Source: Stenotrophomonas indicatrix
GTDB taxonomy: Bacteria > Pseudomonadota > Gammaproteobacteria > Xanthomonadales > Xanthomonadaceae
Assembly: GCF_002750975.1 (NCBI RefSeq)
Contig: NZ_PEJS01000001.1
Coordinates: forward strand, 3,720,001-3,784,000
Reading direction: 5' to 3'
Length of the DNA: 64,000 bases
Below the pieces are notes generated by a model. The model worked only from the letters and a program-made list of their open reading frames with translations, made no database searches and was not told the origin of the DNA. Both the position numbers and the translations under genes were made by a program. Shown piece after piece: positions 9,009 to 19,248 of the stretch. The number at the start of each line of letters is the position of its first letter. The stretch's first letter is position 1.

Positions 9009-10759
9009 CACGCGATCCGTCGTGCCAGCGATACGGTGAAGATGCCGAAGTCATCGATGCGCTGGGCCACCTTCTGGAAGCCGGCCAGGCGCACCAGTTC
9101 GTCCATCTCGTGCTGGGTACGGCGGCGCATCACCCACGCCGCGCCACCACGATGGCTGGTCAACGCACGCGCGATGAACTCCAGCTGCGGATGCCACGGC
9201 TGCCCGGTATAGGCCAGGTAACCGCCCACCGGCACCGTCGCAGCGATGCCCTGCAGCGAACGCAGCACCGCATCGTTGTCCGGGAACAGTTCGTACAGGC
9301 CGGACACCACCGCCAGCGTCGGCGCCGGTTCCACTGCTGCCAGCTGCGCCGGATCGAACGCATCGCCCTGTTCGAAGCGGGCGATGTCGGCCGCGCCGAG
9401 GCGCTCGATCAAGGCTTTGCCCTGCGTTACGTTCAGATCGCTGAAATCGCGCAGCACGATACGGTCGGCACGCTGTTCGCCCTGGCCGAGTGCTTCCAGC
9501 ACGTAACGGCCATGGCCGGCCGCCACGTCCAGTACGCGCACCGGCGCGCCCTGCCCGCGCAGTCGCTGGGCGGCATCGCGCAGCAGTTCCTGCAGGTGCT
9601 TGCCGCGCACGCGGATGCCGCGCCAACCGATCGCATCCAGATAGTTGCGGTCGACCATCCGGCCCAGCGGGCCCTTGCCCCGCGCCTCATCACGGTAGAT
9701 GTAGTCCAGCGTGCTGCCCGAATCGAAACCGGTCTGCAGGCCCAGCGCGATGCCCTCCGACAGCGTGCCGCCGAAACGCAGGCCACCGCGCACCACGCGC
9801 CAACGCAGGTCGGCCAGGCTGTTGCGCTCCGGTGGCCACGACAGGATCTCCGATTCCTCGAAGGTCGGGCCATGCCGATGCGCATCGCGCCGCGACAGCT
9901 CCTGCAGCGGTTCGGCAAAGCGTGCCTGGATGAAGCTGCGGATACGCGCCAGCGCCGGCGCACGGTCGCGCTCGCCGAGGGTGTCGTGGAAGAAGCCCGG
10001 CAGGTGCACGCGCTCCTTGATCGGGCTGGACAGGCGTTCGTAGAAGCGGTCCTGCGGGCCACGGTGCACCACGAAGTCCGAGCCCGATACCAGCAACTGC
10101 ACCGGCACGCTGATCGCCTGCGCGTCGGCCACGATGCGGTCGGCCGCTTCGTACAGGCCCAGCAGCACGCGCACCGAGATCGGCCGGGTGATCAGCGGAT
10201 CGGTGCGGTAGCTTTCCACCCGTGCCGGGTCGTGGGTCAGCCACTGCGGCTTGACGTAGCTGTTGACGAAGAAGTTGCCGCGCAGTTTCTGCATCAGCGC
10301 CAGTCCAGCGCGTGCGAACGGCACGTACAGCTTCACCTTGAATGCCGGCGAAGCCATCACCAGCGCGCGCAGCCGCGGCGCATAGTCATGCACCCAGGTG
10401 GCGGCAACCACCGCGCCCACGCTCTGCGCGATCACCACGATGTCCTCCACCGCGATGCCATGCTCGGCACTGAGGTGGGCGATGAAGCTGTCCAGGTCGC
10501 GCACCAGCGCCGGGAAGCCCGGTGCGTCGCCGCGCGTGCCGGGCGAGCGACCATTGCCGCGCGCATCCCACGCGAAGAACGCGGTGTCGGGCAGGTCCAG
10601 CTCGTCGACCAGATGGGTGACCCGGCCGGAGTGTTCATGGCCGCGATGCAGCAGCACGATGGCCTTGGCCGGCGTGGTTGCCGTGGTGCTCGGCCAGTAC
10701 CGGTAGAACAGCGGCACCTGGTCGAAGCTGTGGAATTCCCGTTCCTGCGCCTGACGCAT
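9008..10759 (-). CDS. ynbC: Bifunctional alpha/beta hydrolase and SAM methyltransferase (YnbC-like)
   Basis: 583 residues, the size of E. coli YnbC. The N-terminal half is a monoacylglycerol-lipase-like hydrolase: WDARGNGRS, nucleophile elbow AQSVGAV (Ser113), acid in GSDFVVH (Asp228) and His258 in [11 protein letters not shown]. The C-terminal half has a class I methyltransferase fold with [17 protein letters not shown] (about 408-424). It may edit acyl chains and methylate a headgroup of the lipid made by this cluster; the substrate is unknown. It is 39 bases downstream of the ynbA-like gene. Confidence 0.88.
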   Translation of the reverse strand: MRQAQEREFHSFDQVPLFYRYWPSTTATTPAKAIVLLHRGHEHSGRVTHLVDELDLPDTAFFAWDARGNGRSPGTRGDAPGFPALVRDLDSFIAHLSAEHGIAVEDIVVIAQSVGAVVAATWVHDYAPRLRALVMASPAFKVKLYVPFARAGLALMQKLRGNFFVNSYVKPQWLTHDPARVESYRTDPLITRPISVRVLLGLYEAADRIVADAQAISVPVQLLVSGSDFVVHRGPQDRFYERLSSPIKERVHLPGFFHDTLGERDRAPALARIRSFIQARFAEPLQELSRRDAHRHGPTFEESEILSWPPERNSLADLRWRVVRGGLRFGGTLSEGIALGLQTGFDSGSTLDYIYRDEARGKGPLGRMVDRNYLDAIGWRGIRVRGKHLQELLRDAAQRLRGQGAPVRVLDVAAGHGRYVLEALGQGEQRADRIVLRDFSDLNVTQGKALIERLGAADIARFEQGDAFDPAQLAAVEPAPTLAVVSGLYELFPDNDAVLRSLQGIAATVPVGGYLAYTGQPWHPQLEFIARALTSHRGGAAWVMRRRTQHEMDELVRLAGFQKVAQRIDDFGIFTVSLARRIA

Positions 10760-10798
10760 GCAATCTCCGTATGGATAGGGCGTGTAATCGTGTTGTGC

Positions 10799-11419
10799 TT
10801 ACCGCTGCGATATCGCCGCGGCTTCCTTCAATCCCTGGCGTACGCGACGGACCACCGTCATCCCACACAGCAGTGCGGCCAGTGCGGCGACCGCGCTGAC
10901 CACGGTCGCGCCTGCCCAGCCAAACGCCAGCAGCAGGCCCAGCACGCCGATCACGAACGCACGGTCGCTCTTGCCCATCGGGCCGTCATAGCGGCGGCTG
11001 GCGCCGACCATCAGGCCCAGCACGCCGGCGTACTCGCTCAGCGCGGCGGCCCAGGCCAGCAGCCACAGTGCCTCGGGGCGCACGCCCGGTACGCTGAGCA
11101 GGCTCAGGTACAGCGCCGCGTCGGCGATCACATCGCACAACTCGTTCAGATAGGCGCCCAGCCGCGATTGCTGGCCGAATTCGCGGGCCAGCATGCCGTC
11201 GACGGCGTTGAGGGCCATGCGCAGCAGCATCCACAGCGGCAGGGCCAGATACAGCAGCGGCTGGGTGGGAGCGCAGCACCACACCGCAGCGGCCACCAGC
11301 AGCGAGACCACGGCCGCAGCCACGGTCACCGTGTTGGCGGTGATCCCCATGCGGTACAGGCCGTGTACGGCCGGACGCAGCAGGTCCTGGAAACGTCCTT
11401 TCAATGCATAGATCGACAC
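10799..11419 (-). CDS. ynbA: CDP-alcohol phosphatidyltransferase family protein (YnbA-like)
   Basis: First gene of the minus-strand lipid cluster. 206 residues with about five membrane helices. The family motif D-x2-DG-x2-AR-x8-G-x3-D-x3-D appears as NAVDGMLAR then GAYLNELCD. Asp74, Asp96, Gly75 and Arg79 are kept, but the first and third Asp are Asn71 and Asn92. As I recall, E. coli YnbA has the same substitutions, so this is a subfamily trait and not decay. GTG start at 11419 matches the N-terminus of relatives. It would couple a CDP-activated molecule to an alcohol acceptor. It is divergent from purH. Confidence 0.88.
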   Translation of the reverse strand: MSIYALKGRFQDLLRPAVHGLYRMGITANTVTVAAAVVSLLVAAAVWCCAPTQPLLYLALPLWMLLRMALNAVDGMLAREFGQQSRLGAYLNELCDVIADAALYLSLLSVPGVRPEALWLLAWAAALSEYAGVLGLMVGASRRYDGPMGKSDRAFVIGVLGLLLAFGWAGATVVSAVAALAALLCGMTVVRRVRQGLKEAAAISQR

Positions 11420-11632
11420 GATCTGAACCCGCTAATCCTTGGCAGTGCGGGCACAGCCTACCTGATTGCGACAGCGCCACGTATCGAATTGCGCCCAATG
11501 CCGGCCCATGCAGGTGCTGCCGAGCGGACCAGGACGGGAGTCTGCACCGGCCAATTTCCCCCACCAGCGCCCGCCACCGGCCCCCACCGCCTACAATATC
11601 GGCCCCGCTCCGCTGCCGATTGCCCTGTCCCC

Positions 11633-13216
11633 ATGACTGCTGATCTGTTGCCCGTCCGCCGGGCCCTCCTCTCCGTTTCCGACAAGACCGGCCTGGTCGA
11701 GCTGGCCACCGCGCTGGCTGCACGCGGCGTGGAGCTGCTGTCCACCGGCGGTACCGCCAAGGCGATCCGCGATGCGGGCCTGGCCGTGAAGGACGTCGCC
11801 GAGGTCACCGGCTTCCCGGAAATGATGGATGGCCGGGTCAAGACCCTGCATCCGATGGTGCATGGCGGCCTGCTGGGCCGCTCCGGCCTGGACGACGCGG
11901 TGATGGCCGAACACGGCATCGGTGCCATCGACCTGCTGGTGCTGAACCTGTACCCGTTCGAATCGGTCACTGCCAAGGCGGACTGCACCCTGGCCGACGC
12001 GGTGGAGAACATCGACATCGGCGGCCCGGCGATGCTGCGCTCGGCGGCCAAGAACTTCGCCCGCGTGGCGGTGGCCACCGACCCGTCGCAGTACGCCGAA
12101 CTGCTGGCCTCGCTGGATGCCAACGACGGCCAGCTGTCGGCCGGCACCCGTTTCGCCTTCTCGGTGGCCGCATTCAACCGCGTTGCCCAGTACGACGCGG
12201 CGATCAGCAACTACCTGTCGGCCGTCACCGCCACCGACGCCGCCGTGCCGGTGCGCGCCGAATACCCGGCGCAGATGAATTCCACCTTCGTGAAGGTGAT
12301 GGACCTGCGCTACGGCGAAAACCCGCACCAGAGCGGCGCGTTCTATCGCGACCTGCATCCGGTGCCGGGCACGCTGGCCACCTTCCAGCAGCTGCAGGGC
12401 AAGGAGCTGAGCTACAACAACCTGGCCGATGCCGATGCAGCCTGGGAATGCGTGCGCCAGTTCGACGCGCCGGCCTGTGTCATCGTCAAGCATGCCAACC
12501 CGTGCGGCGTGGCCGTTGGCGCCGGCAACGGCGATGCCTACGAGCTGGCCTACGCCACCGACCCGACCAGCGCCTTCGGCGGCATCATCGCCTTCAACAA
12601 GCCGCTCGATGCAGCCACCGCGCAGGTGATCCTGGACCGCCAGTTCGTTGAAGTCCTGATTGCGCCGGACTACGAACCGGCCGCGCTGGAATACGCGCAG
12701 AAGAAGGCCAACGTGCGCGTGCTGCGCATCCCGCACGGCGATGGCCTGAACAACTTCGACAACAAGCGCGTGGGCTCGGGCCTGCTGCTGCAGTCGTCGG
12801 ACAACCGCGGCATGACCCGCGACGAACTGAAGGTGGTCAGCAAGCTGGCACCGACCGACAAGCAGTTCACCGACCTGCTGTTCGCCTGGAAGGTCGCCAA
12901 GTTCGTGAAGTCCAACGCAATCGTCTACGCCAAGGACAACCGCACCATCGGCGTGGGTGCCGGCCAGATGAGCCGCGTCTACTCGGCTCGCATCGCCGGC
13001 ATCAAGGCCGCCGACGCGAACCTGGTGGTCGAAGGGTCGGTGATGGCCTCCGATGCGTTCTTCCCGTTCCGCGACGGCATCGACGCCGCTGCCGCCGCCG
13101 GCATCAAGGCGGTGATCCAGCCGGGCGGTTCGATGCGCGATGCTGAAGTCATCGCTGCCGCCGATGAACATGGCCTGGCCATGGTGTTCACCGGCGTTCG
13201 CCACTTCCGCCACTGA
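11633..13216 (+). CDS. purH: Bifunctional AICAR formyltransferase/IMP cyclohydrolase
   Basis: Last two steps of de novo IMP synthesis. 527 residues, normal length. The N-terminal MGS-like cyclohydrolase domain shows [26 protein letters not shown] and [15 protein letters not shown]; the transformylase domain shows [17 protein letters not shown] (catalytic Lys-His) and the C-terminal GGSMRD. The ATG at 11633 gives the family N-terminus. The same frame stays open more than 2.7 kb upstream, antisense to the lipid cluster, but that part is not coding. purD follows after a lipoprotein gene. Confidence 0.98.
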   Translation: MTADLLPVRRALLSVSDKTGLVELATALAARGVELLSTGGTAKAIRDAGLAVKDVAEVTGFPEMMDGRVKTLHPMVHGGLLGRSGLDDAVMAEHGIGAIDLLVLNLYPFESVTAKADCTLADAVENIDIGGPAMLRSAAKNFARVAVATDPSQYAELLASLDANDGQLSAGTRFAFSVAAFNRVAQYDAAISNYLSAVTATDAAVPVRAEYPAQMNSTFVKVMDLRYGENPHQSGAFYRDLHPVPGTLATFQQLQGKELSYNNLADADAAWECVRQFDAPACVIVKHANPCGVAVGAGNGDAYELAYATDPTSAFGGIIAFNKPLDAATAQVILDRQFVEVLIAPDYEPAALEYAQKKANVRVLRIPHGDGLNNFDNKRVGSGLLLQSSDNRGMTRDELKVVSKLAPTDKQFTDLLFAWKVAKFVKSNAIVYAKDNRTIGVGAGQMSRVYSARIAGIKAADANLVVEGSVMASDAFFPFRDGIDAAAAAGIKAVIQPGGSMRDAEVIAAADEHGLAMVFTGVRHFRH

Positions 13217-13233
13217 TACCTGGAGCGACACGG

Positions 13234-14112
13234 ATGTCTGCAGTCTCTTTGAAACCGCTTGCCGTGCTCGCCTTCGCTGGCACGGCCCTGCTGGCCGGCT
13301 GCAAGCCGGCCGCCGAGCCCGCATCTGCCCCCCAGGCAGATGCGGCAAAGCCCGCCGCCAGCGAACCGGCAGCGCATGTCAGTCGCACCGCGCGGCTGCA
13401 GGCCTTCCTGACCGGGCGTTACGGCAAGGACGCCAAGCTTTCCGGCCAATGGCGCGGCAGCTGGACCCAGGACGATGAAACGCGCGCGATCGACTGGCAG
13501 GTCTGCGCCGAGCAACCGGTGGTGACCGGTGACAGCTGGCAACAACTACTGGCGGTGTGCGGTGCGCTGGTCGATGGCGCGCATATCGACCCGGGAACGA
13601 TCGAGTTCTTCGTGCTGCAGCCCAAGGGCGATGGCTTCGGGGTAACCAGCGAACTGACCGGCGAGCGCTTCGGCAGTGGTGGCCAGCCCGGCACCGCCAG
13701 CATCATCCGCGCCGGCAGCGATTTCTACGGCTTCCGCGTCGAGGATGGCTGGTTCGGCCAGGGCTTCTCGCTGCTCTCGCAGACCCTGGTCCTGCCGGGC
13801 CCGAAAGGCCTGACCAGCACCGGCAACGTGCGCAGCCACATCGACAACGACGCCCAGTACGAATGCGAGAACGTCGACGCGGCCGCCGACCCCGATACCG
13901 CCGAAGACTGCCGCACCCGCCGCTTCAGCATCGATTTCGCACTGCGTTTCGACGACAGCGACCGCAGTGCGCGCATCTGGCCACTGCTGATCGAGGAATC
14001 CGGCAACACCTGCGGCGGCAAGCGGGTGCGTCAGGAACATCGCTTCACCCTGGACCCGAAGTCCTGGACCTACTCCTTCCCCGAATCGCTGCAACGCGAA
14101 GGCTGCGAATGA
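13234..14112 (+). CDS. Predicted lipoprotein between purH and purD
   Basis: 292 residues. A signal peptide ends in the lipobox LLAGC with Cys23 as the lipid-modified residue, followed by an Ala/Pro-rich linker and a soluble domain with several Cys ([37 protein letters not shown]) that could form disulphides in the periplasm. It starts 17 bases after purH, so it is likely transcribed with it. No function recognised; a link to purine synthesis is not implied by the sequence. Confidence 0.8.
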   Translation: MSAVSLKPLAVLAFAGTALLAGCKPAAEPASAPQADAAKPAASEPAAHVSRTARLQAFLTGRYGKDAKLSGQWRGSWTQDDETRAIDWQVCAEQPVVTGDSWQQLLAVCGALVDGAHIDPGTIEFFVLQPKGDGFGVTSELTGERFGSGGQPGTASIIRAGSDFYGFRVEDGWFGQGFSLLSQTLVLPGPKGLTSTGNVRSHIDNDAQYECENVDAAADPDTAEDCRTRRFSIDFALRFDDSDRSARIWPLLIEESGNTCGGKRVRQEHRFTLDPKSWTYSFPESLQREGCE

Positions 14113-14170
14113 CGCACACGCACCGCCGGGGACCTGGAACTTCCCTTCCCACGCAATCTGGAATCTCGTG

Positions 14171-15454
14171 ATGAACGTACTTGTCATCGGCTCTGGCGGC
14201 CGCGAACACGCCCTGGCATGGAAGCTGGCCCAGTCCTCCCGTGTCACTGAAGTGCTCGTGGCGCCCGGCAATGCCGGCAGCGCCAACGAAGACAAGTGCC
14301 GCAACGTCGCGGTGAAGGTCACCGACATCGATGGCCTGCTCGCCCTGGCCCAGGCCGAAGGCGTGGCGCTGACCGTGGTCGGCCCGGAAGTGCCGCTGGT
14401 GGCCGGCGTGGTCGACCGCTTCCGCGCTGCCGGCCTGCGCATCTTCGGGCCGACGGCGGCGGCCGCGCAGCTGGAAGGCAGCAAGGCCTACGCCAAGGAT
14501 TTCCTGGCGCGCCACAACATTCCCACCGCGTTCTATTCGGTGCACACCGATATCGAGCCGGCACTGGCCTACCTGCGCGAGAAGGGCGCACCGATCGTGG
14601 TCAAGGCCGACGGTCTGGCCGCCGGCAAGGGCGTGATCGTGGCCATGACCCTGGCCGAGGCTGAAGACGCAGTGCGCGACATGCTCTCGGGTAACGCCTT
14701 CGGCGATGCCGGCGCACGCGTGGTGATCGAGGAATTCCTCGACGGCGAGGAAGCCAGCTTCATTTCGATGGTCGATGGCGTGCATGCACTGCCGATGGCC
14801 ACCTCGCAGGATCACAAGCGCGTCGGCGACGGCGACACCGGCCCGAACACCGGCGGCATGGGTGCGTACTCGCCGGCCCCGGTGGTCACCCCGGACGTGC
14901 ACGCCCGCGTGATGCGCGAGGTGGTGAACCCGACCGTGCAGGGCATGATCGCCGACGGCATCCCGTTCACTGGCTTCCTCTACGCCGGCCTGATGATCGA
15001 TGCCAGCGGCGCGCCGAAGGTGATCGAGTTCAACGTGCGCTTCGGCGACCCGGAAACCCAGCCGGTGATGCTGCGCCTGCAGTCGGATCTGGTCGACCTG
15101 GTGGACGCGGCGATCGATGGCCGCCTGGACCAGGTGGACGCGCAATGGGATCCGCGCCCGTCGCTCGGCGTGGTGCTGGCAGCCAAGCCGTACCCGGAAT
15201 CGCCGATTACCGGCGAGGTGATCTCCGGCCTGGATGATGTGCCGGCAACGGCCAAGGTGTTCCATGCAGGAACGACGCTGGATGCGCAGGGTCAGGTGCT
15301 CAGCGCCGGTGGCCGCGTGCTGTGCGTGGCGGCGCTGGGCGACAGCGTGCGCGAGGCGCAGGCGAACGCGTACGCGGGCGTGGCGAAGGTGACCTGGGCC
15401 AACGAGTTCCACCGCACCGACATCGGCTGGCGGGCGATCGCGCGGGAAATCTGA
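14171..15454 (+). CDS. purD: Phosphoribosylamine-glycine ligase
   Basis: ATP-dependent GAR synthesis, step two of purine synthesis. 427 residues. N-terminal MNVLVIGSGGREHALAWKL, central ATP-grasp region with GSKAYAKDFL and ADGLAAGKGVIVA, GPNTGGMGAYSP, and the C-terminal IEFNVRFGDPETQ metal/ATP motif. The ATG at 14171 follows an in-frame GTG by one codon; the ATG fits the family start. Probably in the purH transcript. Confidence 0.98.
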   Translation: MNVLVIGSGGREHALAWKLAQSSRVTEVLVAPGNAGSANEDKCRNVAVKVTDIDGLLALAQAEGVALTVVGPEVPLVAGVVDRFRAAGLRIFGPTAAAAQLEGSKAYAKDFLARHNIPTAFYSVHTDIEPALAYLREKGAPIVVKADGLAAGKGVIVAMTLAEAEDAVRDMLSGNAFGDAGARVVIEEFLDGEEASFISMVDGVHALPMATSQDHKRVGDGDTGPNTGGMGAYSPAPVVTPDVHARVMREVVNPTVQGMIADGIPFTGFLYAGLMIDASGAPKVIEFNVRFGDPETQPVMLRLQSDLVDLVDAAIDGRLDQVDAQWDPRPSLGVVLAAKPYPESPITGEVISGLDDVPATAKVFHAGTTLDAQGQVLSAGGRVLCVAALGDSVREAQANAYAGVAKVTWANEFHRTDIGWRAIAREI

Positions 15455-15463
15455 GACCGCGCT

Positions 15464-15521
15464 GATCCACGCGTGGCGTGGATCTACTGGGTCGCGACGT
15501 AGATCCACGCCATGCGTGGAT
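15464..15521. repeat. SMAG/REP palindrome pair, ATCCACGC type
   Basis: GTAGATCCACGCCATGCGTG (right copy) faces an inverted copy, TCCACGCGTGGCGTGGATCTAC, across 12 bases. It has the same GTAG head as the CGCCGGGC type but a different stem sequence, so it represents a second SMAG subgroup in this window. Confidence 0.88.
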
Positions 15522-15529
15522 CCAGCAGG

Positions 15530-15559
15530 AAAAAAAAGGCCCGGCAATGCCGGGCCTTT
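15530..15559 (-). terminator. Intrinsic terminator downstream of rpoH (probably also serves purD)
   Basis: An 11-base stem AAAGGCCCGGC/GCCGGGCCTTT with a three-base loop lies between the converging purD and rpoH genes. Eight adenines at 15530-15537 give a run of U on the minus strand, so it works best for rpoH. Confidence 0.88.
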
Positions 15560-15583
15560 CCATTACTCAAACGCTTCGCCGCC

Positions 15584-16459
<876 letters not shown>

Positions 16460-16470
16460 AGGCACCCATC

Positions 16471-16497
16471 TTAGCAGTCTGGGATTTGGACTGCTAA
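16471..16497 (-). promoter_or_regulatory. CIRCE-like inverted repeat before rpoH
   Basis: TTAGCAGTC-N9-GACTGCTAA, perfect 9-base arms with a 9-base spacer. The classical CIRCE operator of the HrcA repressor is TTAGCACTC-N9-GAGTGCTAA; this site differs by one base per arm, changed symmetrically so that the palindrome stays perfect. It ends 11 bases before the rpoH start, the usual CIRCE position in the 5' leader. HrcA binding is inferred. The hairpin could also act in the mRNA. Confidence 0.7.
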
Positions 16498-16713
16498 AGG
16501 AGGAAAAAGTTCCAGCATTCCACTGATGAAACACTGGTCCCAAACAGAACCCTACCGTAACGCGATTTGATGACAGTGGCGAGCGCGCTTTTCGGGATAC
16601 ACAATCCCTTGGAATTCAACCCACTAGCCCGGAAAGCCCGGCTATTCCGGGTCAAAGGCAGCTGAACAGGCGGCGGTTTCGCCCATTCAACAGGGGGCAG
16701 TGTTGTTCGCCGT

Positions 16714-17439
16714 TCAGCCCGATGGCGCCAGCGTCGCCCGCGGCGGCAGCGACCAGTCGATCGGCGCCTGGCCACGGCGCTGCAGGTACTCGTTGGCCAT
16801 CGAGAAATGACGGCAGCCGAGGAAGCCGCGGTGGGCCGACAGCGGCGAGGGATGCGGGGCTTTCAGCACGCGGTGGCGGCCGGTATCGATCACCTTGCCC
16901 TTCTGCTGCGCGTAGGCACCCCAGAGCATGAACACCAGGCCCTCGCGCTCACGGTTCAACACGTCCACCACGTGGTCGGTGAAGCCTTCCCACCCGCGCC
17001 CCTGGTGCGCACCGGCCTTGCCCTCTTCCACCGTCAGCACCGCGTTGAGCAGCAGCACGCCGCGCTGCGCCCAGGGAATCAGGCAGCCGTGGTCCGGGCG
17101 GGCAATACCGAGGTCACCCTCGATTTCCTTGTAGATGTTCAACAACGACGGCGGCACCGGCACGCCCGGCTGCACCGAGAAACTCAGGCCATGGGCCTGC
17201 CCACGGCCGTGGTACGGGTCCTGGCCGAGGATGACCACTTTCACCTGATCGAACGGGGTCGCATCGAAGGCGGCGAAGATCTGCGGTCCAGGCGGAAACA
17301 CCGCCGCACCGCTGGCCTTGCGCTGCCGCAGGAAGCTGGACAGCTCGCGCATCTGCGGCTGCAGCAGGTAATCACCCACACGCTGCTTCCAGCTCGGTTC
17401 CAGCTGGATCGCCGGGGTGTCCACTACTTCATCGATCAT
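16714..17439 (-). CDS. ung: Uracil-DNA glycosylase
   Basis: Removes uracil from DNA as the first step of base excision repair. 241 residues with the family motifs VVILGQDPYHG (catalytic Asp and water-activating region), LLLLNAVLTVE, FMLWGAYAQQK and the DNA-intercalating HPSPLSAHRG. It begins 9 bases after the stop of the double-receiver gene and is probably co-transcribed with it. The 254-base gap to rpoH holds the CIRCE-like site and otherwise nothing I recognise. Confidence 0.97.
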   Translation of the reverse strand: MIDEVVDTPAIQLEPSWKQRVGDYLLQPQMRELSSFLRQRKASGAAVFPPGPQIFAAFDATPFDQVKVVILGQDPYHGRGQAHGLSFSVQPGVPVPPSLLNIYKEIEGDLGIARPDHGCLIPWAQRGVLLLNAVLTVEEGKAGAHQGRGWEGFTDHVVDVLNREREGLVFMLWGAYAQQKGKVIDTGRHRVLKAPHPSPLSAHRGFLGCRHFSMANEYLQRRGQAPIDWSLPPRATLAPSG

Positions 17440-17448
17440 CGCAACACG

Positions 17449-18291
17449 TCATCGCAACAGGGGTCCATCATTCAACCGGGCCAGCCGCAGCTGGAACAGC
17501 ACCTTGGTGATCAGCAGGCGCTCTTCGATCGGCTTCAGCACCAGATCGTTGGCGCCGGCCTGCAGCAGGCCGGTCTGGTTGTGCGGATTGCCATCGCCGG
17601 TCATCACCAGCACCGGCAGGCGGCGCTTGCCGTAGCCGAAGTCCACGCGCACGCGCTGCACCACGTCGCGGCCGCTCAGCTCTCCCTTCAGGGTCACATC
17701 GGTCAGCACCAGATCGATGCGATGGCGGCTGCGCCCGAGCGATTCGGCGGTGAGCAGGGTAAACGCTTCTTCGGCGCTGACCACATGCATCACGTTGAGC
17801 TGCTGGCGCTCGAGCATGCGCTTGGTCGCCTCGGCCACCACCCGGCTGTCCTCGATGTAGAGGATGGTCGCGCCGGGAATGGTCTGCGGCTGCACGTAGC
17901 CGCGCACGAAGGTCGCCAGGGCCTCGTGGCCCAGCGATTTGTCGAAGTAGTCGGTGACGTACTCGGTGAAGCGGCGCTGCTCCAGGTGCTGCTGGGCGTC
18001 GCCGGAGACCACGATCACCGGCACATAGGCCTGCCCTGCCGCTTCGCGCACCATCCGCGCCAGCGCCAGGCCGTCGCCATCGCGCAGGGTCAACGAGGTG
18101 GTGACCAGATCGACCGGCCCCTGCGCCAGCGCATGCTGTGCGTCTTCGATGCTGTCGCAGCCGATCACCTCCACGCCCGGCAGATCGCGCTGCAGGACGT
18201 CGGCGATCAGCTTGCGCACCAGCTTGGAGCCGTCAACCACCATCACCCGCGTCGCGGGCCCTTCAAGGTGCTTCAGCGCTTGCGGTTGCAT
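17449..18291 (-). CDS. Response regulator with two receiver domains, the first degenerate
   Basis: 280 residues made of two REC domains and no output domain. REC1 (about 15-130) keeps Asp20, Ser96 and Lys118 but has Ser66 where the phospho-accepting Asp should be (DLVTTSLTL). REC2 (about 142-270) has a normal site, Asp198 in DLVLTDVTL and Lys in LVLKPIEE. It is 7 bases after ftsX and 9 before ung in the direction of transcription, so it may share their transcript. Likely a phosphorelay or signalling adaptor; partner unknown. Confidence 0.85.
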   Translation of the reverse strand: MQPQALKHLEGPATRVMVVDGSKLVRKLIADVLQRDLPGVEVIGCDSIEDAQHALAQGPVDLVTTSLTLRDGDGLALARMVREAAGQAYVPVIVVSGDAQQHLEQRRFTEYVTDYFDKSLGHEALATFVRGYVQPQTIPGATILYIEDSRVVAEATKRMLERQQLNVMHVVSAEEAFTLLTAESLGRSRHRIDLVLTDVTLKGELSGRDVVQRVRVDFGYGKRRLPVLVMTGDGNPHNQTGLLQAGANDLVLKPIEERLLITKVLFQLRLARLNDGPLLR

Positions 18292-18298
18292 GCCGGTC

Positions 18299-19246
18299 TC
18301 AGGTGTCGGTCGGGCGGGTCTGGCGGAGGAAGTGGCCGGTCACCAGCCATGCACCCAGCCAGCCCAGCAACAAGGTGCCAAGCAGCACCAGGCTGCCATG
18401 CAGCAGGTCCAGGCCATGCAGCACGAACGGGCTGCCGTAGCTGCGCGACAGCTCGGCCAGCGGCGCGCGCAGGGCGGCACCGGCAATGCCGATCAGGCCC
18501 AGCGCGACCGCACCGGCGCCCAGGCCATACCAGGCGCCCAGGTACAGGAACGGGCGGCGGATGAAACCATCGCTGGCGCCGAGCAGCTGCAGCACGCCGA
18601 TTTCCTCGCGGCGGGCCTGGATGTCCAGGCGCACGGTGTTGCCGACCACCAGCGCGGCACCGGCGCCGAGCAGCACCGACAGCACCTGCACCAGCCGCGC
18701 ACCAAACGCGAGCCAGGCATCCAGGCGCTGCCGCCACAGGGCGTCGTGCTGCACCAGGTCGGCACCGGGCAGGCTTTCCAGCGCGCGTGCCAGCCGTGCA
18801 TCGTCCTGGCCCTGGCCGGGGGTGACCACCAGCAACGAGGGCAACGGGTTGTCGTTGAGTGCGTCGATGGCTTCGCCGAGGCCGGCCTGGCGCAGTTCCT
18901 CCAGGCCCTGCTCCGGCGTGCGCACGGTGACACTGGCCACGTCCGGGCGGTCGCGCAGCTCCCCGGCCAGGCGCAGCGCACCCGGGCCGTCGACGTCCGC
19001 CTTCAGGAAGACATTGATGTCGCGCGACTGCTGCACGCTGCCGGCAAACTGCTTGAGGTTGTCCAGCGCGATCGACAGGCCCAGCGGCAGCGCCAGGGCC
19101 AGCGCCATGACCATCACGGTCAGCAGCGTCGCCCACGGCTTGCGGCAGGCACGGCCGAGGCTGAACACCACGCTGTGCACGTGGTGCTGGAACCACACGC
19201 CCAGGCGCGACGGCGCAGCAGCTTCGGTGTTTTCGTTCTTGGCCAT
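18299..19246 (-). CDS. ftsX: Cell division protein FtsX
   Basis: Permease-like partner of FtsE that activates peptidoglycan hydrolases at the septum. 315 residues: cytoplasmic N-terminus, first helix (TVMVMALALALPLGLSIAL), a periplasmic loop (about 75-180) with INVFLKADVD, then three C-terminal helices of the FtsX permease domain (RLDIQARREEIGVLQLLGAS). It lies two bases from ftsE. Confidence 0.95.
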   Translation of the reverse strand: MAKNENTEAAAPSRLGVWFQHHVHSVVFSLGRACRKPWATLLTVMVMALALALPLGLSIALDNLKQFAGSVQQSRDINVFLKADVDGPGALRLAGELRDRPDVASVTVRTPEQGLEELRQAGLGEAIDALNDNPLPSLLVVTPGQGQDDARLARALESLPGADLVQHDALWRQRLDAWLAFGARLVQVLSVLLGAGAALVVGNTVRLDIQARREEIGVLQLLGASDGFIRRPFLYLGAWYGLGAGAVALGLIGIAGAALRAPLAELSRSYGSPFVLHGLDLLHGSLVLLGTLLLGWLGAWLVTGHFLRQTRPTDT

Positions 19247-19248
19247 GG

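Noticed and set aside
10799..11419. YnbA-like gene as a decayed pseudogene because of two Asp-to-Asn changes
   Set aside because: The frame is intact, helices and other motif residues are kept, and the same changes are, as far as I recall, found in E. coli YnbA.
8855..11632. Very long open frame continuous with purH
   Set aside because: It is antisense to five convincing lipid-cluster genes, is rich in Arg/Gln/His without any domain, and purH has a proper family N-terminus at 11633. High GC keeps antisense frames open.
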